From: Skeletonema tropicum
Lineage: Eukaryota; Bacillariophyta; Thalassiosirophyceae; Thalassiosirales; Thalassiosiraceae
DNA length: 64,000 nt
Assembly (NCBI GenBank): GCA_037178625.1
Contig: CM074142.1
Coordinates: 1,426,001 to 1,490,000 of the forward strand
Reading direction: 5' to 3'
Numbering within the stretch: position 1 is the stretch's first letter; each line of letters opens with the position of its first letter. Below the pieces are notes generated by a model. It searched no databases and was not told the DNA's origin. It worked only from the letters and a program-made list of their open reading frames with translations. Positions 10,641 to 20,285 of this stretch are shown here, one piece after another. The translations under genes were made by a program, and so were the position numbers.

Positions 10641-11898
10641 TAACCATCATTTCAAGCTGCCCATCCAAAGCCTTCTCAATCTCCTCCACACTCGCACTCT
10701 CCCCCTTCACCTCCGCCAAAACACCCGCCGCCAACCTCTGCGCCGCCCTCCTCTTACCAATCAAACTCATATCCGACAATGTCAACGTAAACCTCAATGG
10801 GGTCCTAACATAATTCACAGTCTGCTCTCGTCCCTCCAACAAGACAAAGATACCATCCTCACCCATTTGACGTATAGCCTCGGCGGCGAATAGGATGACT
10901 TCCCCCTGCGTTACTTCGGCCACTGTGGGGATGTTCTTGGAAACTTTGGGTGCCTTGAGTTCAGTATTTTGTACCTCCGATACCAAGTAATCCAATCCCA
11001 ATCCACAAATTCGTGTGTCATACTTGCCATCCTTAAACTTGCCAAAGGATAACATGTTGATAAATGAGGCCAAATTCTCTTTCGTCAAGGCTTTGGTGAT
11101 ATCACCATTCGATTCGTTGGGGTGCAATTCACACCATGTTGCCGCTAGTAACGTTACACTTCGAAAGATATTCCCGTTGGACCAACAGACGACTTGTTTG
11201 TTGTCGTCACTTTCGAGTTTGTGTTTGAGTGTTGCTACCGTGGTACCCTTCCCTGTCCCTGATAGACCACATAGTACTACCACTCCCCCCTTGGTAGCAC
11301 CACCATCACCACCAGATGATGATCGAACAGTAGTCAAAATATCCTCCGCAACCTCCTCCGGATTCTTCCCCAACACATCCACACTAATATACTCTTCGGG
11401 AACAAACTTTGGATCAATCACCCCCTTATCTTTTGCAATATCAATTCCCTTTTGCAACTTTTCGGCATCCTCCGCATCACGTTGTAAGATGGCCGACCCC
11501 TCGTAATTGGCGAGGGTGGTGAATTTGTCGGAGGTGGCGTAGTGGTTGATTATGGCGTTGGTGGTGGTGGCATTTTGGGCGAGGAGGAGGGGATAGCTTA
11601 GTTCTGGCATGGGGGAAAAGTCGGTTAGGGAGGAAAAGTACGATTTTGGGGAGGATGATAACTGTAGTTGGGTAGTAGTGCTAGTGCTAGTAGTACTGCT
11701 GCTACTTCTTGGAGTGTTACTAACGAATGTTTGTGAATAGTTTGGACGGCGGTGGCTGATGGCTACTGCAGATGATGATGTGTGCAATAATTGAACTGGT
11801 TTTGTAATAGGTGACAAAACAAAACTGTGAGTGGTGGGAGGTAGGCGTAGTAATGAGGCGGTAGATTGTAGTACTGCTGCTGCTTGCAGGAATCTCAT
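10624..11898 (-). CDS. P-loop nucleotide kinase, cytidylate-kinase-like, organelle-targeted candidate
   Basis: A 424-residue single-exon protein. Residues 211-220 read GLSGTGKGTT, a Walker A loop in the form typical of nucleoside-monophosphate kinases. Near residues 345-370 an LLEGREQTVNYVRTPLRF block and an SLIGKRRAAQRLAAG segment match the C-terminal part of eukaryotic and protist cytidylate-kinase-like proteins. The usual reaction would be phosphate transfer from ATP to (d)CMP or a related monophosphate. The first about 100 residues are rich in Ser, Thr and Arg with few acidic residues, fitting a mitochondrial or plastid presequence. The diatom plastid ASAFAP motif is not seen, so mitochondria are favoured. 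Long spacers make it larger than bacterial Cmk (about 225 residues). Substrate specificity cannot be read from the sequence. Confidence 0.7.
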   Translation of the reverse strand: MRFLQAAAVLQSTASLLRLPPTTHSFVLSPITKPVQLLHTSSSAVAISHRRPNYSQTFVSNTPRSSSSTTSTSTTTQLQLSSSPKSYFSSLTDFSPMPELSYPLLLAQNATTTNAIINHYATSDKFTTLANYEGSAILQRDAEDAEKLQKGIDIAKDKGVIDPKFVPEEYISVDVLGKNPEEVAEDILTTVRSSSGGDGGATKGGVVVLCGLSGTGKGTTVATLKHKLESDDNKQVVCWSNGNIFRSVTLLAATWCELHPNESNGDITKALTKENLASFINMLSFGKFKDGKYDTRICGLGLDYLVSEVQNTELKAPKVSKNIPTVAEVTQGEVILFAAEAIRQMGEDGIFVLLEGREQTVNYVRTPLRFTLTLSDMSLIGKRRAAQRLAAGVLAEVKGESASVEEIEKALDGQLEMMVKEASA

Positions 11899-12454
11899 TC
11901 AGAGATAATGGTGACTTTTAATGTAGTAGCTGTGGCTGGTCTGTAGCCTTGGAGCAAGTGCGTTGCGTTGATTGCGTTGGATCGGTGTCATCGCGGTAGA
12001 TCGCGGTCATTTTTTTGGATTTTTTGAGGAGATTCATTCGCATTTCCAGTGAGTTCGAAAGAGTCTGATGCGACACAACCACACACTCACAGCCATAATA
12101 TTATTTCGTGACGCGCGCGACGGCAACGTCTGATACTACATGAATATGCATCTTCTTCAGCCTTTTTCGCAAGTATGGCAGCTTCCTCAGGATACTCATT
12201 AATATTTAATTGGCGATGGTATCGGAGTTCAAGGCTGGCTTGCAAAAGGCAGGAGTGAAGGACGATAAGAACACTGTGGAGATAGATGTATTTCAACCAC
12301 GAGGCTGAGGTAGACGCAGATGCAGTGAGCAGAATTGCTACTGCAGTTGCATTAGAGACTGCTGTTGTTTCGCAATAAGAACAGTACAAAAGTAATACCG
12401 CTTAAAAAATAATTTTCAATGCATATATAGTTCGTACAGATTCTTGTACCCCAA
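11899..12454. other. Intergenic region
   Basis: The short minus-strand frame at 12087-12389 has a hydrophobic stretch but no recognisable domain and is not called. The region separates the start of the kinase gene from the stop of the BTB gene, so it should hold the kinase promoter. No clear motif is seen. Confidence 0.3.
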
Positions 12455-13774
12455 TCATCCTCTCTGTCTCAATTTTCTTGCTTCATCTACAGAGTCTTTC
12501 AAAACTTTTGCGACGACATCGTTGGGAGAAACTCTCACGATTCTTTCCATCATCTCTATTGACGGGGTGTTGGAGTGAAGATAGTACTTGATGATTTTTG
12601 CAAGTTCCCATTTGAAAGAGGAAATGTAACACTCATGGTGCGACCACAAATTATCTTCATTTTCAATATGCCATCCCCTTTTTGTCAATAAACGAAACCA
12701 GGTAAGTGCCAGTTCAATTGCACTATCGTCACTTTCTTCTCCGAGATATTTAAAGAGCCAATATTCGAGGGGTAGCTCACAAAACCGGGAAAAAACGAAC
12801 CACTCTTCAACATTGCGCTCAACATAAGCAGCAAGGAGCGAAAAAGTATGAAGAGTCTTTTGCTTGTCATCAACTTGAATCCTCCTGATTATTGCCCGTA
12901 ACATTTCCGGTGGGATGGACATGAGCAAGGGTGAGTCGACTTCAATCAATGTGAACATCTTTGCGCATATATGAACTGCTTTTGGAAGGATTCGCCTCGA
13001 CATATCATCACTGATATCACGATGTAAGTCGGAAATGTATTTCTCCATATGATCAAGGTTGAAATATTCCATATCTTTCTCAATGAACTCTGCAACTGCT
13101 TCTGTCAGTCGAGGTACAAGGAAGTAATTTGCGAGGTACCTCATCGACTCCCAATTCTCAAAGTTGACGACGACTGAGCTTTCCAGCGGCTGTGCATATA
13201 AATAATCAAGGAAATCAGGAAATTGCTCAGCTGTCTTTTCAGGAAGTTTCACTGTGCTCACGCAATCGGAGTTCTCACTATAGCAGTCAGATTGAAGCAA
13301 CGCCTCAAAGTAGCCGCTCTTTTTAGGCCCCATCGCCAACGCCAATCGATGGACATTGTACACAGTCACCATTTCCTCGCTACAATCATCATCCTCTGTT
13401 TTTTCAACTTCAACCTTGATTTTCCAATCACTAAAAGACGATGTTTCATCCTTATCGTCTCTCCAAAACAAGAGAGCCTTGCTATCCTCGCTCAATTCGA
13501 TTGATGCTGGGATATCTGGTACATATCCATGCGGGAGCATCTCTACAACTTCATCATCTAAGATCTCTTTCATGGCTGAATCGCTATCGCTAATATATTC
13601 CAACTCATCATCTGTTGGGATCTCTTCATCTTCCTCCATGTAGACGCTGCTGCTATCATCTTCGGCATTCTCGGCTTCGTGCAAAATCTTCTCCCAATCA
13701 AAAAAGTCTGTTGTGTTGTCCATATTATTCGCTCCATCGTTCTGGGGAGCAGCTATGCCATTGTCATCATTCAT
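12455..13774 (-). CDS. BTB/POZ-domain protein
   Basis: A 439-residue protein from the ATG at 13774. The N-terminal about 110 residues are acidic and disordered (EEDEEIPTDDELEY). Residues about 114-210 look like a BTB/POZ fold: SDWKIKVEVE strand, VYNVHRLALAMGPKKSGYFE (matching the BTB H-K-x-L-A-x-R-S-x-F-F core), then VKLPEKTAEQFPDFLDYLYA. The rest is helical, like a BACK-type region. This architecture is common in diatoms and brown algae. In the wider family such proteins bridge substrates to Cullin-3 ubiquitin ligases; whether this one does is not visible. No Kelch repeats, no membrane segment. Transcribed in the same direction as the kinase gene downstream. Confidence 0.7.
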   Translation of the reverse strand: MNDDNGIAAPQNDGANNMDNTTDFFDWEKILHEAENAEDDSSSVYMEEDEEIPTDDELEYISDSDSAMKEILDDEVVEMLPHGYVPDIPASIELSEDSKALLFWRDDKDETSSFSDWKIKVEVEKTEDDDCSEEMVTVYNVHRLALAMGPKKSGYFEALLQSDCYSENSDCVSTVKLPEKTAEQFPDFLDYLYAQPLESSVVVNFENWESMRYLANYFLVPRLTEAVAEFIEKDMEYFNLDHMEKYISDLHRDISDDMSRRILPKAVHICAKMFTLIEVDSPLLMSIPPEMLRAIIRRIQVDDKQKTLHTFSLLAAYVERNVEEWFVFSRFCELPLEYWLFKYLGEESDDSAIELALTWFRLLTKRGWHIENEDNLWSHHECYISSFKWELAKIIKYYLHSNTPSIEMMERIVRVSPNDVVAKVLKDSVDEARKLRQRG

Positions 13775-13867
13775 TTCTTCCTCCTCAACTTTGAACTCTC
13801 CTGCTTCTTCTTCTACAGTGTTCAGCGCTACTATCTATTTTGTACAATACCTCGATAGAGATGCCAT

Positions 13868-14933
13868 CGATCTGTTACATCGAATCCTTGGATTTCCGAA
13901 TCCTAGGATTCCTGCTCCGAATCCTAGGATTCGATAAAACATGACGTCCGAATCCTAGGATTCTGGCAAGGCTTGCTTGAAGAAGAACTCCACGATGATG
14001 AAGTAACGCCTACTAGAGAGGGCTACTGCTGCAGCAACAACATAGCAGATACTTACTTCACACTATTTTAGATTATGCCGACGATGTTCTCTCGACCGTT
14101 ATTATTCTCGGCGCTACCATCGCCAATACACACGTCGACCGACATAATTTAATTTTCACATCCAGAGTACGCAATACGCAATAATCAGCACTCGAGATAG
14201 CCGATAACAACAAAGTCAATAACAACAAATGAGTTGTATTCATGTACCATTCAATCATACTCTTCTAATGAATGTGTATGTCTTGGTGGTACGTAATACA
14301 GAGTTTAAAGTATCAGATAGACTATGTTATTATTAATTGTTGGTATGTGATGTAAATTATTAGAAGTAATACTTGATAAATGTCATATTCCCCTCAATCT
14401 ATCATTAATATGGCTCCCACGGATGCATGTTATCGTAATAATGAATTTTTAATGCTTGTTTGATCGATATCTTCGCCGTTTGCATTGAATTGTAGTTGAT
14501 TGTTGTGTTCGACGGAAACGAATAATTATGCAAACTTTTTGTACCGTGTAGGCGACGTCGTGGCGTTTCCTTCCGCTCCAGATGACTAAGCCGTCGTATT
14601 TAATCATATTAGAGGCGAGGGAGCGGGTTGGTTGCCTTTGTAATTACTTGATGCCCCTCCTTATCTACTGCTGCATAGCAGCGATATCGTATCATGGTCG
14701 GTCGAGGTGTCTTCATCTTCGCCCATCAATCCAAGGATTCGATGGATCAGAGCCGGCGAATCCTAGGATTCGGAGCAGGAATCCTAGGATTCGGAGGCAG
14801 GAATCCTAGGATTCGGACAATCCAAGGATTCGATGTGCAGCCCCCTCACGAATCCTAGGATTCCGAAGTCCAAGGATTCGCCGGCATCGAATCCTAGGAT
14901 TTTCAGAATCCTAGGATTCGATGTAACAGATCG
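13868..14933. mobile_element. Element built from a 14-bp palindromic repeat
   Basis: The ends are inverted: cgatctgttacatcg at 13868-13882 and cgatgtaacagatcg at 14919-14933. Both ends are packed with the palindrome gaatcctaggattc: exact copies at 13898, 13919 and 13950 on the left and 14758, 14779, 14801, 14850 and 14906 on the right. Variants such as gaatccttggatt are interspersed. The interior (about 0.8 kb) has no convincing gene. Repeated palindromes near both ends look like binding sites for a transposase or other DNA-binding protein. No target duplication could be identified. The right end overlaps by 5 bp the start of the next repeat structure. Confidence 0.65.
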
Positions 14934-15252
14934 TCACATCAGTAAAGAGGGTCCGCCAGTAGTATATAAGGATTGAACGGACGAGCAGACAACATCTGAG
15001 AAGCGAGCGGCTTTCAAAGAAGAACGACGTCAGATGCAGAAAGATTTGTATTCAAATAATGACGGAGTGAGAAAGGCGTACCAAACCAAAGTGAAAGGAA
15101 GCTGGTTGCGAGGTCACTCTTTGCTTTATCAACACGCAGGTGCGATGACAACAATGAACATTTGAATGGGAGAGAGACGCTTGGAATTTGGTTAGTAAGG
15201 AGGACCCGATCAAGACTCCACAACGCATTTTCCAAGCAGCTTATTAAATTTT
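14929..15252. repeat. Repeat block A1
   Basis: Near-identical to 18718-19037; the main difference is a 4-bp tata insertion near 14965. It contains a shared minus-strand frame of 73 codons that has no recognisable domain. Confidence 0.85.
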
Positions 15253-17652
15253 AAAGTTTGGTGAACTTATTTTAGAGTCAACGTTCACGGGTTTTGTATG
15301 TCTTTTTCCCCTTCCCACCCTCACAACTCTCTACGATGATGCGGATGGTGGGTTGGAGTGTATATTAGGTTGTCGCACAAGGTGCGTGATGGTCCGGGGG
15401 GGTTCCTGACGCGTAGGACCCCTCCAGCAGCTCTTCTCTGCTCAATTTCGATCGGCATGGGCAGGGGACGTCTACTCTACGGATATTATTATTTTCCGGG
15501 GGGGTAGGTTGGTGAAGGACGTGAACGCCTTCTAGCAATTTGCTATGCTGGGGGTGTACCACCATCAACTTTTGCTGATGGGGGACGGATGATGGATGTT
15601 GTATCGATCGATGTGTGGTAGAAGACGGACGTGTTCATCAATCAGTCAAATACATATTTCATAATTTTTGGGGAGACCAGATGCCGCTAGGGGGCATCGT
15701 CTGTGGAAGTTCCCCATCGAGCTGGAGTGTTAGTCATTGTCGGATAGTCCTCAAGCCAATCTGTATATTAGTAGCGGCTGGCCACGGTCTATCCTTTGTG
15801 GAAGATATGCTGACATATTTTTCGCTGATTGGGGGACGGTTGATGGATTTTGTGTATCGATGGGAAACCGAGGCCCTGTCCTTCCTACTGGGACCATCGG
15901 TGCCACATGTGTTGCTACGCATGCCACCCTTCCAACACGTCTTATGCATATGTCAACGAGTTCTTCAGCAGTTGCCCTACCAATCTCTCCTCCACGGAAG
16001 CAACAAGTGTACTTGTCTAGATTATAGAGAGTAATTTTCTAACAAAGCGGTCACATAGTGAGAGGGTTGCCTACGCCTGCTTACCTATCTTCGGGGGAAG
16101 ATGCTGCCGACGACCATATGCTTACTCCCAGTTACTTGCTGCTTCCGTATACAAGTCTACCATGTGCTTCCGTATACAAGATGATGAGAGGCCCATTTTC
16201 TCCGGGGTCCCTCTGCCCCCTACAGCTAGTAGCGGGTCTTCTTCTTGTGTATGGATCTGATTATTGCGATGAATCTCAGATGACATCATGCGGTTTGGAA
16301 CTGCATGGTTTATCTAGCACGGAGATAGCACTCTAGATCAACAGGAGTAATGTGTGAGGGTATGATAGTCGAGGTTAGGTGTTAGTTGGGATACCGGGGG
16401 GGGAGTCACCTGCGGTGTTTGGGTGACGCAATAAGATCCTCTTCAGTATTTGAATAAACATTTTATTCTGGGATGTTCATAAGCTACTGTCATTCGGAAG
16501 ATATGAACACCAGAGCTGGTTTGAGTTGCCATCGTAGGCAACAATGGAGGCTGACGATTACACTTATGGAGACGTCAGACCTGGACGGAAGCGCTTGCAC
16601 AATGGAGAAGCTGTGGACGACCGATCGAATGCCGAAGCTACTATGGTCTCTTGGTGTCAGGGGTGTAGGGCAGGTACTCAGTCAAGCACTCCACTACATC
16701 TCTACTGATCCCATGCGGCTTGGAATAGCGATATGTTGGGCATGCTGCGACGCGATGAGGAAGCGAAGGCTGACGCAAAGCTTGGGGTTGTGTGTCATGA
16801 CTGCTGCGCGGGCATGGTGTGTGTGTAACTTGGCCTTCGGGTATTACACGTCTTTCCCAAGCCCGCATAGATGGGAAGATAGGAGATAGGCATGCCCCAG
16901 CAGTCGGTAGTGTTCACCCGCTACCTAGAGGAGCCAAACAGACAAAAGCAGATAAAAACGTGGTTGCCACTTGGCACAGCTAGTATCAAGGAAGTGAGTG
17001 GAACGCCACATGTAGCTTTCATGACCTTGCACCATGCGTCTGCCAAACGACGTAGCCACTCTGATACAATGGTTTTCCGGGGGGGTTATGTGATGATTAC
17101 GAAGGGAGAAAGCCTCGCTTCCAGTTTTTAATGAGGAATGATCCAGTCTACGCTACCCACATTTTCCTCCTCACGGTCACCGAAGGGGATGCACGGTTCG
17201 TCGTGTCGTGACAGTCAGAAACATTGCTGCCCAGATGAACGTCCTTGGGCGGGGCGGCGGGGTTCAGCGCTACTTCGGGAGGAAGGAAGATGAAGCCATG
17301 AACAAATCAGGATTGGATCTTGTGTTCTGCCGTGAAACGATGACGACTTGATGAGACGCCTGGTAGAGTTGAGTCAGAGTTGGATGTGCCTTCAAGGGTA
17401 CCACTGGTTACGCAACAGTGACCAGGAGGAAGGGCATGATGATGGCAGAATGTATAATCAGGGCTGGATCGTGTATTTGCAGCCAATAGGCTACAGTTAC
17501 AGATAAAAACGAGGGTGCATTGGGGCCTGGTTGGGTGTAACTCGCGTGCTCAAGGATTGAACGTGTCGTTGAGTGTTAGATGAAGATTGGAATCAGTATC
17601 TTTGAAAGAGGGAATTCAAGTCCAATGGGGGTCAAAATTATCGTTGCAGCAG

Positions 17653-17820
17653 ATTGGATGACGGTCTACAACGGAGTATTCAGGGAGTTTTTGGAGTCGG
17701 CGAGGCAAAGGACCGTCCTTTCCTAGCAAGATGGATATTGGATGACGGTCTACAACGGAGTATTCAGGGAGTTTTTGGAGTCGGCGAGGCAAAGGACCGT
17801 CCTTTCCTAGCAAGATGGAT
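17653..17820. repeat. Tandem duplication, 84 bp x 2
   Basis: The unit starting attggatgacggtctacaa at 17653 is repeated head to tail from 17737 with no visible change. Mirror frames on both strands arise from it and are not genes. Confidence 0.9.
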
Positions 17821-18349
17821 ATGGAGGATTACAGCTTAAGGGTGTCTATGAGGGGAGGAACTACGGTGCAGGCACACAAAAACACCCACAGCGACCGTCT
17901 AGCTTTTCGACAGAAGGAGGAAAAAGGAAGGAGCTGAAACCGGGTTAAATATGGCTCCACGAATCGGAAGGATAAGACGCACCCTTGGGTATCTGACGTA
18001 CAAGTGGAGTGATCAACTTCAGTGCAAGCGAACACTAACCATGCATCGTATCATTTCTCTCTATTTTCTTGCAGATGAGGATCGGGCTACGGAAATACTA
18101 CAGCCTTGCTCTTCTTATGGGTGTGCATCCTGTGTACGATTGTATCGCGCTGCATTATGGAATTGCAACCTCCCCCCTCACGAAAGGTTAAGGGTAAGGT
18201 TGGCCGCAGGCACAGGTTGTTCTACCTCAGGCAGATTTTGAGGCTGTTTCCTTCATCATACAAGCAGGAAAAGCTCATGGGAGCAAATTACTCAAGCATG
18301 GTCTGCCACTGGAACCACGCTGGAGTGTTTGAGGAGTCTTAGTTGCCGA

Positions 18350-18717
18350 GGGGGGTTATGATGCGAAGCTTTCTTCTTCACAAATATTGATTCGAGATCT
18401 CTACTGGTGCTAGTAGCGGTAGGCTGAAGCATGGCAGGTTCACGGTGAGATCGCGATTACGTGTCTTTCCCGTGCCCCGAGGACACCTACCTCGGGCTCA
18501 CCCCTAGATGAGGGCTGGCCTGCAACTCATGAATGACGCCGCACGCAAATGCCCAGGTCATTTGACACAGAGAGCTGGAGACAATTGGAGGAGAAAAGTG
18601 GGTCAACTTCCCCAACGGTAACTAGAGATTAAAGAACAAGTAAGATTGAATTTTATCTCAGCTTGACATGCAACAAGATTTGCAGCAAGGAGGTGAATGA
18701 GGCACGGACTTCGGACC
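18350..18717. repeat. Repeat block B1
   Basis: Starts ggggggttatgatgcgaag and ends gcacggacttcggacc, matching 19088-19455 over its whole length with almost no differences. No open frame of note. Confidence 0.85.
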
Positions 18718-19037
18718 GATCGTCACATCAGTAAAGAGGGTCCGCCAGTAGTAAGGATTGAACGGACGAGCAGACAACATCTGAGAAGCGAGCGGCTTTC
18801 AAAGAAAAACGACGTCAGATGCAGAAAGATTTGTATTCAAATAATGACGGAGTGAGAAAGGCGTACCAAACCAAAGTGAAAGGAAGCTGGTTGCGAGGTC
18901 ACTCTTTGCTTTATCAACACGCAGGTGCGATGACAACAATGAACATTTGAATGGGAGAGAGACGCTTGGAATTTGGTTAGTAAGGAGGACCCGATCAAGA
19001 CTCCACAACGCATTTTCCAAGCAGCTTATTAAATTTT
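18718..19037. repeat. Repeat block A2
   Basis: Second copy of block A, starting gatcgtcacatcag directly after the last base of B1. The zero-base junction with B1 is the key evidence for a split-direct-repeat or tandem-copy structure. Confidence 0.85.
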
Positions 19038-19087
19038 CCCACCCACCCGACCCTGGGTTATTTCGGTTGTTGCCCCCCCTTGTTTTT

Positions 19088-19455
19088 GGGGGGTTATGAT
19101 GCGAAGCTTTCTTCTTCACAAATATTGATTCGAGATCTCTACTGGTGCTAGTAGCGGTAGGCTGAAGCATGGCAGGTTCACGGTGAGATCGCGATTACGT
19201 GTCTTTCCCGTGCCCGGAGGACACCTACCTCGGGCTCACCCCTAGATGAGGGCTGGCCTGCAACTCATGAATGACGCCGCACGCAAATGCCCAGGTCATT
19301 TGACACAGAGAGCTGGAGACAATTGGAGGAGAAAAGTGGGTCAACTTCCCCAACGGTAACTAGAGATTAAAGAACAAGTAAGATTGAATTTTATCTCAGC
19401 TTGACATGCAACAAGATTTGCAGCAAGGAGGTGAATGAGGCACGGACTTCGGACC
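19088..19455. repeat. Repeat block B2
   Basis: Second copy of block B; its last base (cggacc) marks the right end of the whole element, followed by AT-rich unrelated sequence. Confidence 0.85.
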
Positions 19456-19606
19456 ATTTATTTTTTATTTGGGTGGGTTTCTGCAAAAAATATTTGTGAA
19501 TTTCAAACGTGAGAAACTCGCGAAAGTAGAGTTTTTGTTGTGTCCTTTGAGTTGTGTCAAGTGTCATGCTACTTATGTCATGTCAAGACAAAAGGAACAT
19601 AATGGG

Positions 19607-19757
19607 GAACTCACCCCCCCCCAAGTTTCATTCTAGCGAAAATGTTTATCCCCCCTTTTCATTTACTAAATAATTACTAGCATATCAAGGGGGATAAGTC
19701 CTCAAATCTCAGGCTAGCAAAATTTTATCCCCAGGGGGGTAATTCGTGGAATCGGAG
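19607..19757. repeat. Short interspersed element, also at 56074-56208
   Basis: The reverse complement of this 150-bp stretch matches the region upstream of the cysteine-repeat gene at 56 kb. Both share ttccacgaa, a run of c, a cctgagatttgaggactta core and a second homopolymer end. Homopolymer C/G runs bound it. Likely a MITE; ends are not exact enough to name a target duplication. Confidence 0.5.
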
Positions 19758-20285
19758 GTATGCTTGCTAAAAACTCCTCCAGCCAGCCTCCAGTCGCCTT
19801 CCATTTCAATCAATTATTCTTTTAGCCTTCATGACCAATATGGGCGCACAAGCGCAGCAGTTGCAGAAAATGAAAGTCATAAAATGAAAGTCTTATAGAG
19901 GACTTTAACTTCAAGCCTGGGCTCTGAGAGGAGGTGCAACAGTGGGAGTAATGAGAAAAGATAGACGTGACATTGACATTTGCACCATTCACCTCTCATA
20001 TACCTCAGAGAAATATGAAGTCGGATAGAATTAGTTGTTGTTGCAACAAATGTATTTCTATCAGACGCACAGCAGAAGTGTAGGGTGTATGATTTCAGTC
20101 ATCTGTTCAGTTAACTTAAAGCCTATCTAAAAATCAAATTAGCCTAAGATGCTACCACTACCACTACCAACTCCAACTCTAACTCTAACTCTAACTCTAA
20201 GCCCTAAGAATCAAATTCAAGCGAAAGTCTACTCCCACTCTCATCAATATACCATTGCAACACATCTGCTGCATCGACGGAAACC
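19758..20285. other. 3' flank of cysteine-repeat gene copy 1
   Basis: From 20285 leftwards to about 20115 the sequence is the reverse complement of the 3' flank of the copy ending at 57386: a ggtatattgatgaga segment, a tagactttcgcttgaatttg segment and a variable agagtt repeat. The agagtt tract (20165-20205) is expanded here relative to the other copy. The remainder to 19758 shows nothing recognisable. Confidence 0.6.

Larger units (their letters stand above)
14929..19455. mobile_element. Split-direct-repeat element (A1-internal-B1-A2-B2), DIRS/Ngaro-like architecture
   Basis: A 324-bp block (A1, 14929-15252) recurs as A2 at 18718-19037. A 368-bp block (B1, 18350-18717) recurs as B2 at 19088-19455. 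B1 and A2 abut exactly; A2 and B2 are separated by 50 bp. This order, with the two terminal halves repeated side by side at the 3' end, is the split direct repeat arrangement known from PAT and Ngaro tyrosine-recombinase retrotransposons. The 3.1 kb interior has no reverse transcriptase or tyrosine recombinase that I can see, so it would be non-autonomous. The alternative is a full element followed in tandem by an internally deleted copy. Confidence 0.5.

Noticed and set aside
10015..11506. Plus-strand frame of 163 codons at 11015-11506
   Set aside because: It is the antisense shadow of the nucleotide-kinase gene, which has a clear Walker A motif on the other strand.
15615..16889. Frames of about 138 codons inside the split-repeat element
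   Set aside because: Cys/His/Trp-rich random-looking composition, no RT or recombinase motif and overlapping frames on both strands.
20160..20210. aactct repeats as telomeric sequence
   Set aside because: Unit is not the TTAGGG type and it aligns with a shorter version in the 3' flank of copy 3, so it is a local microsatellite.
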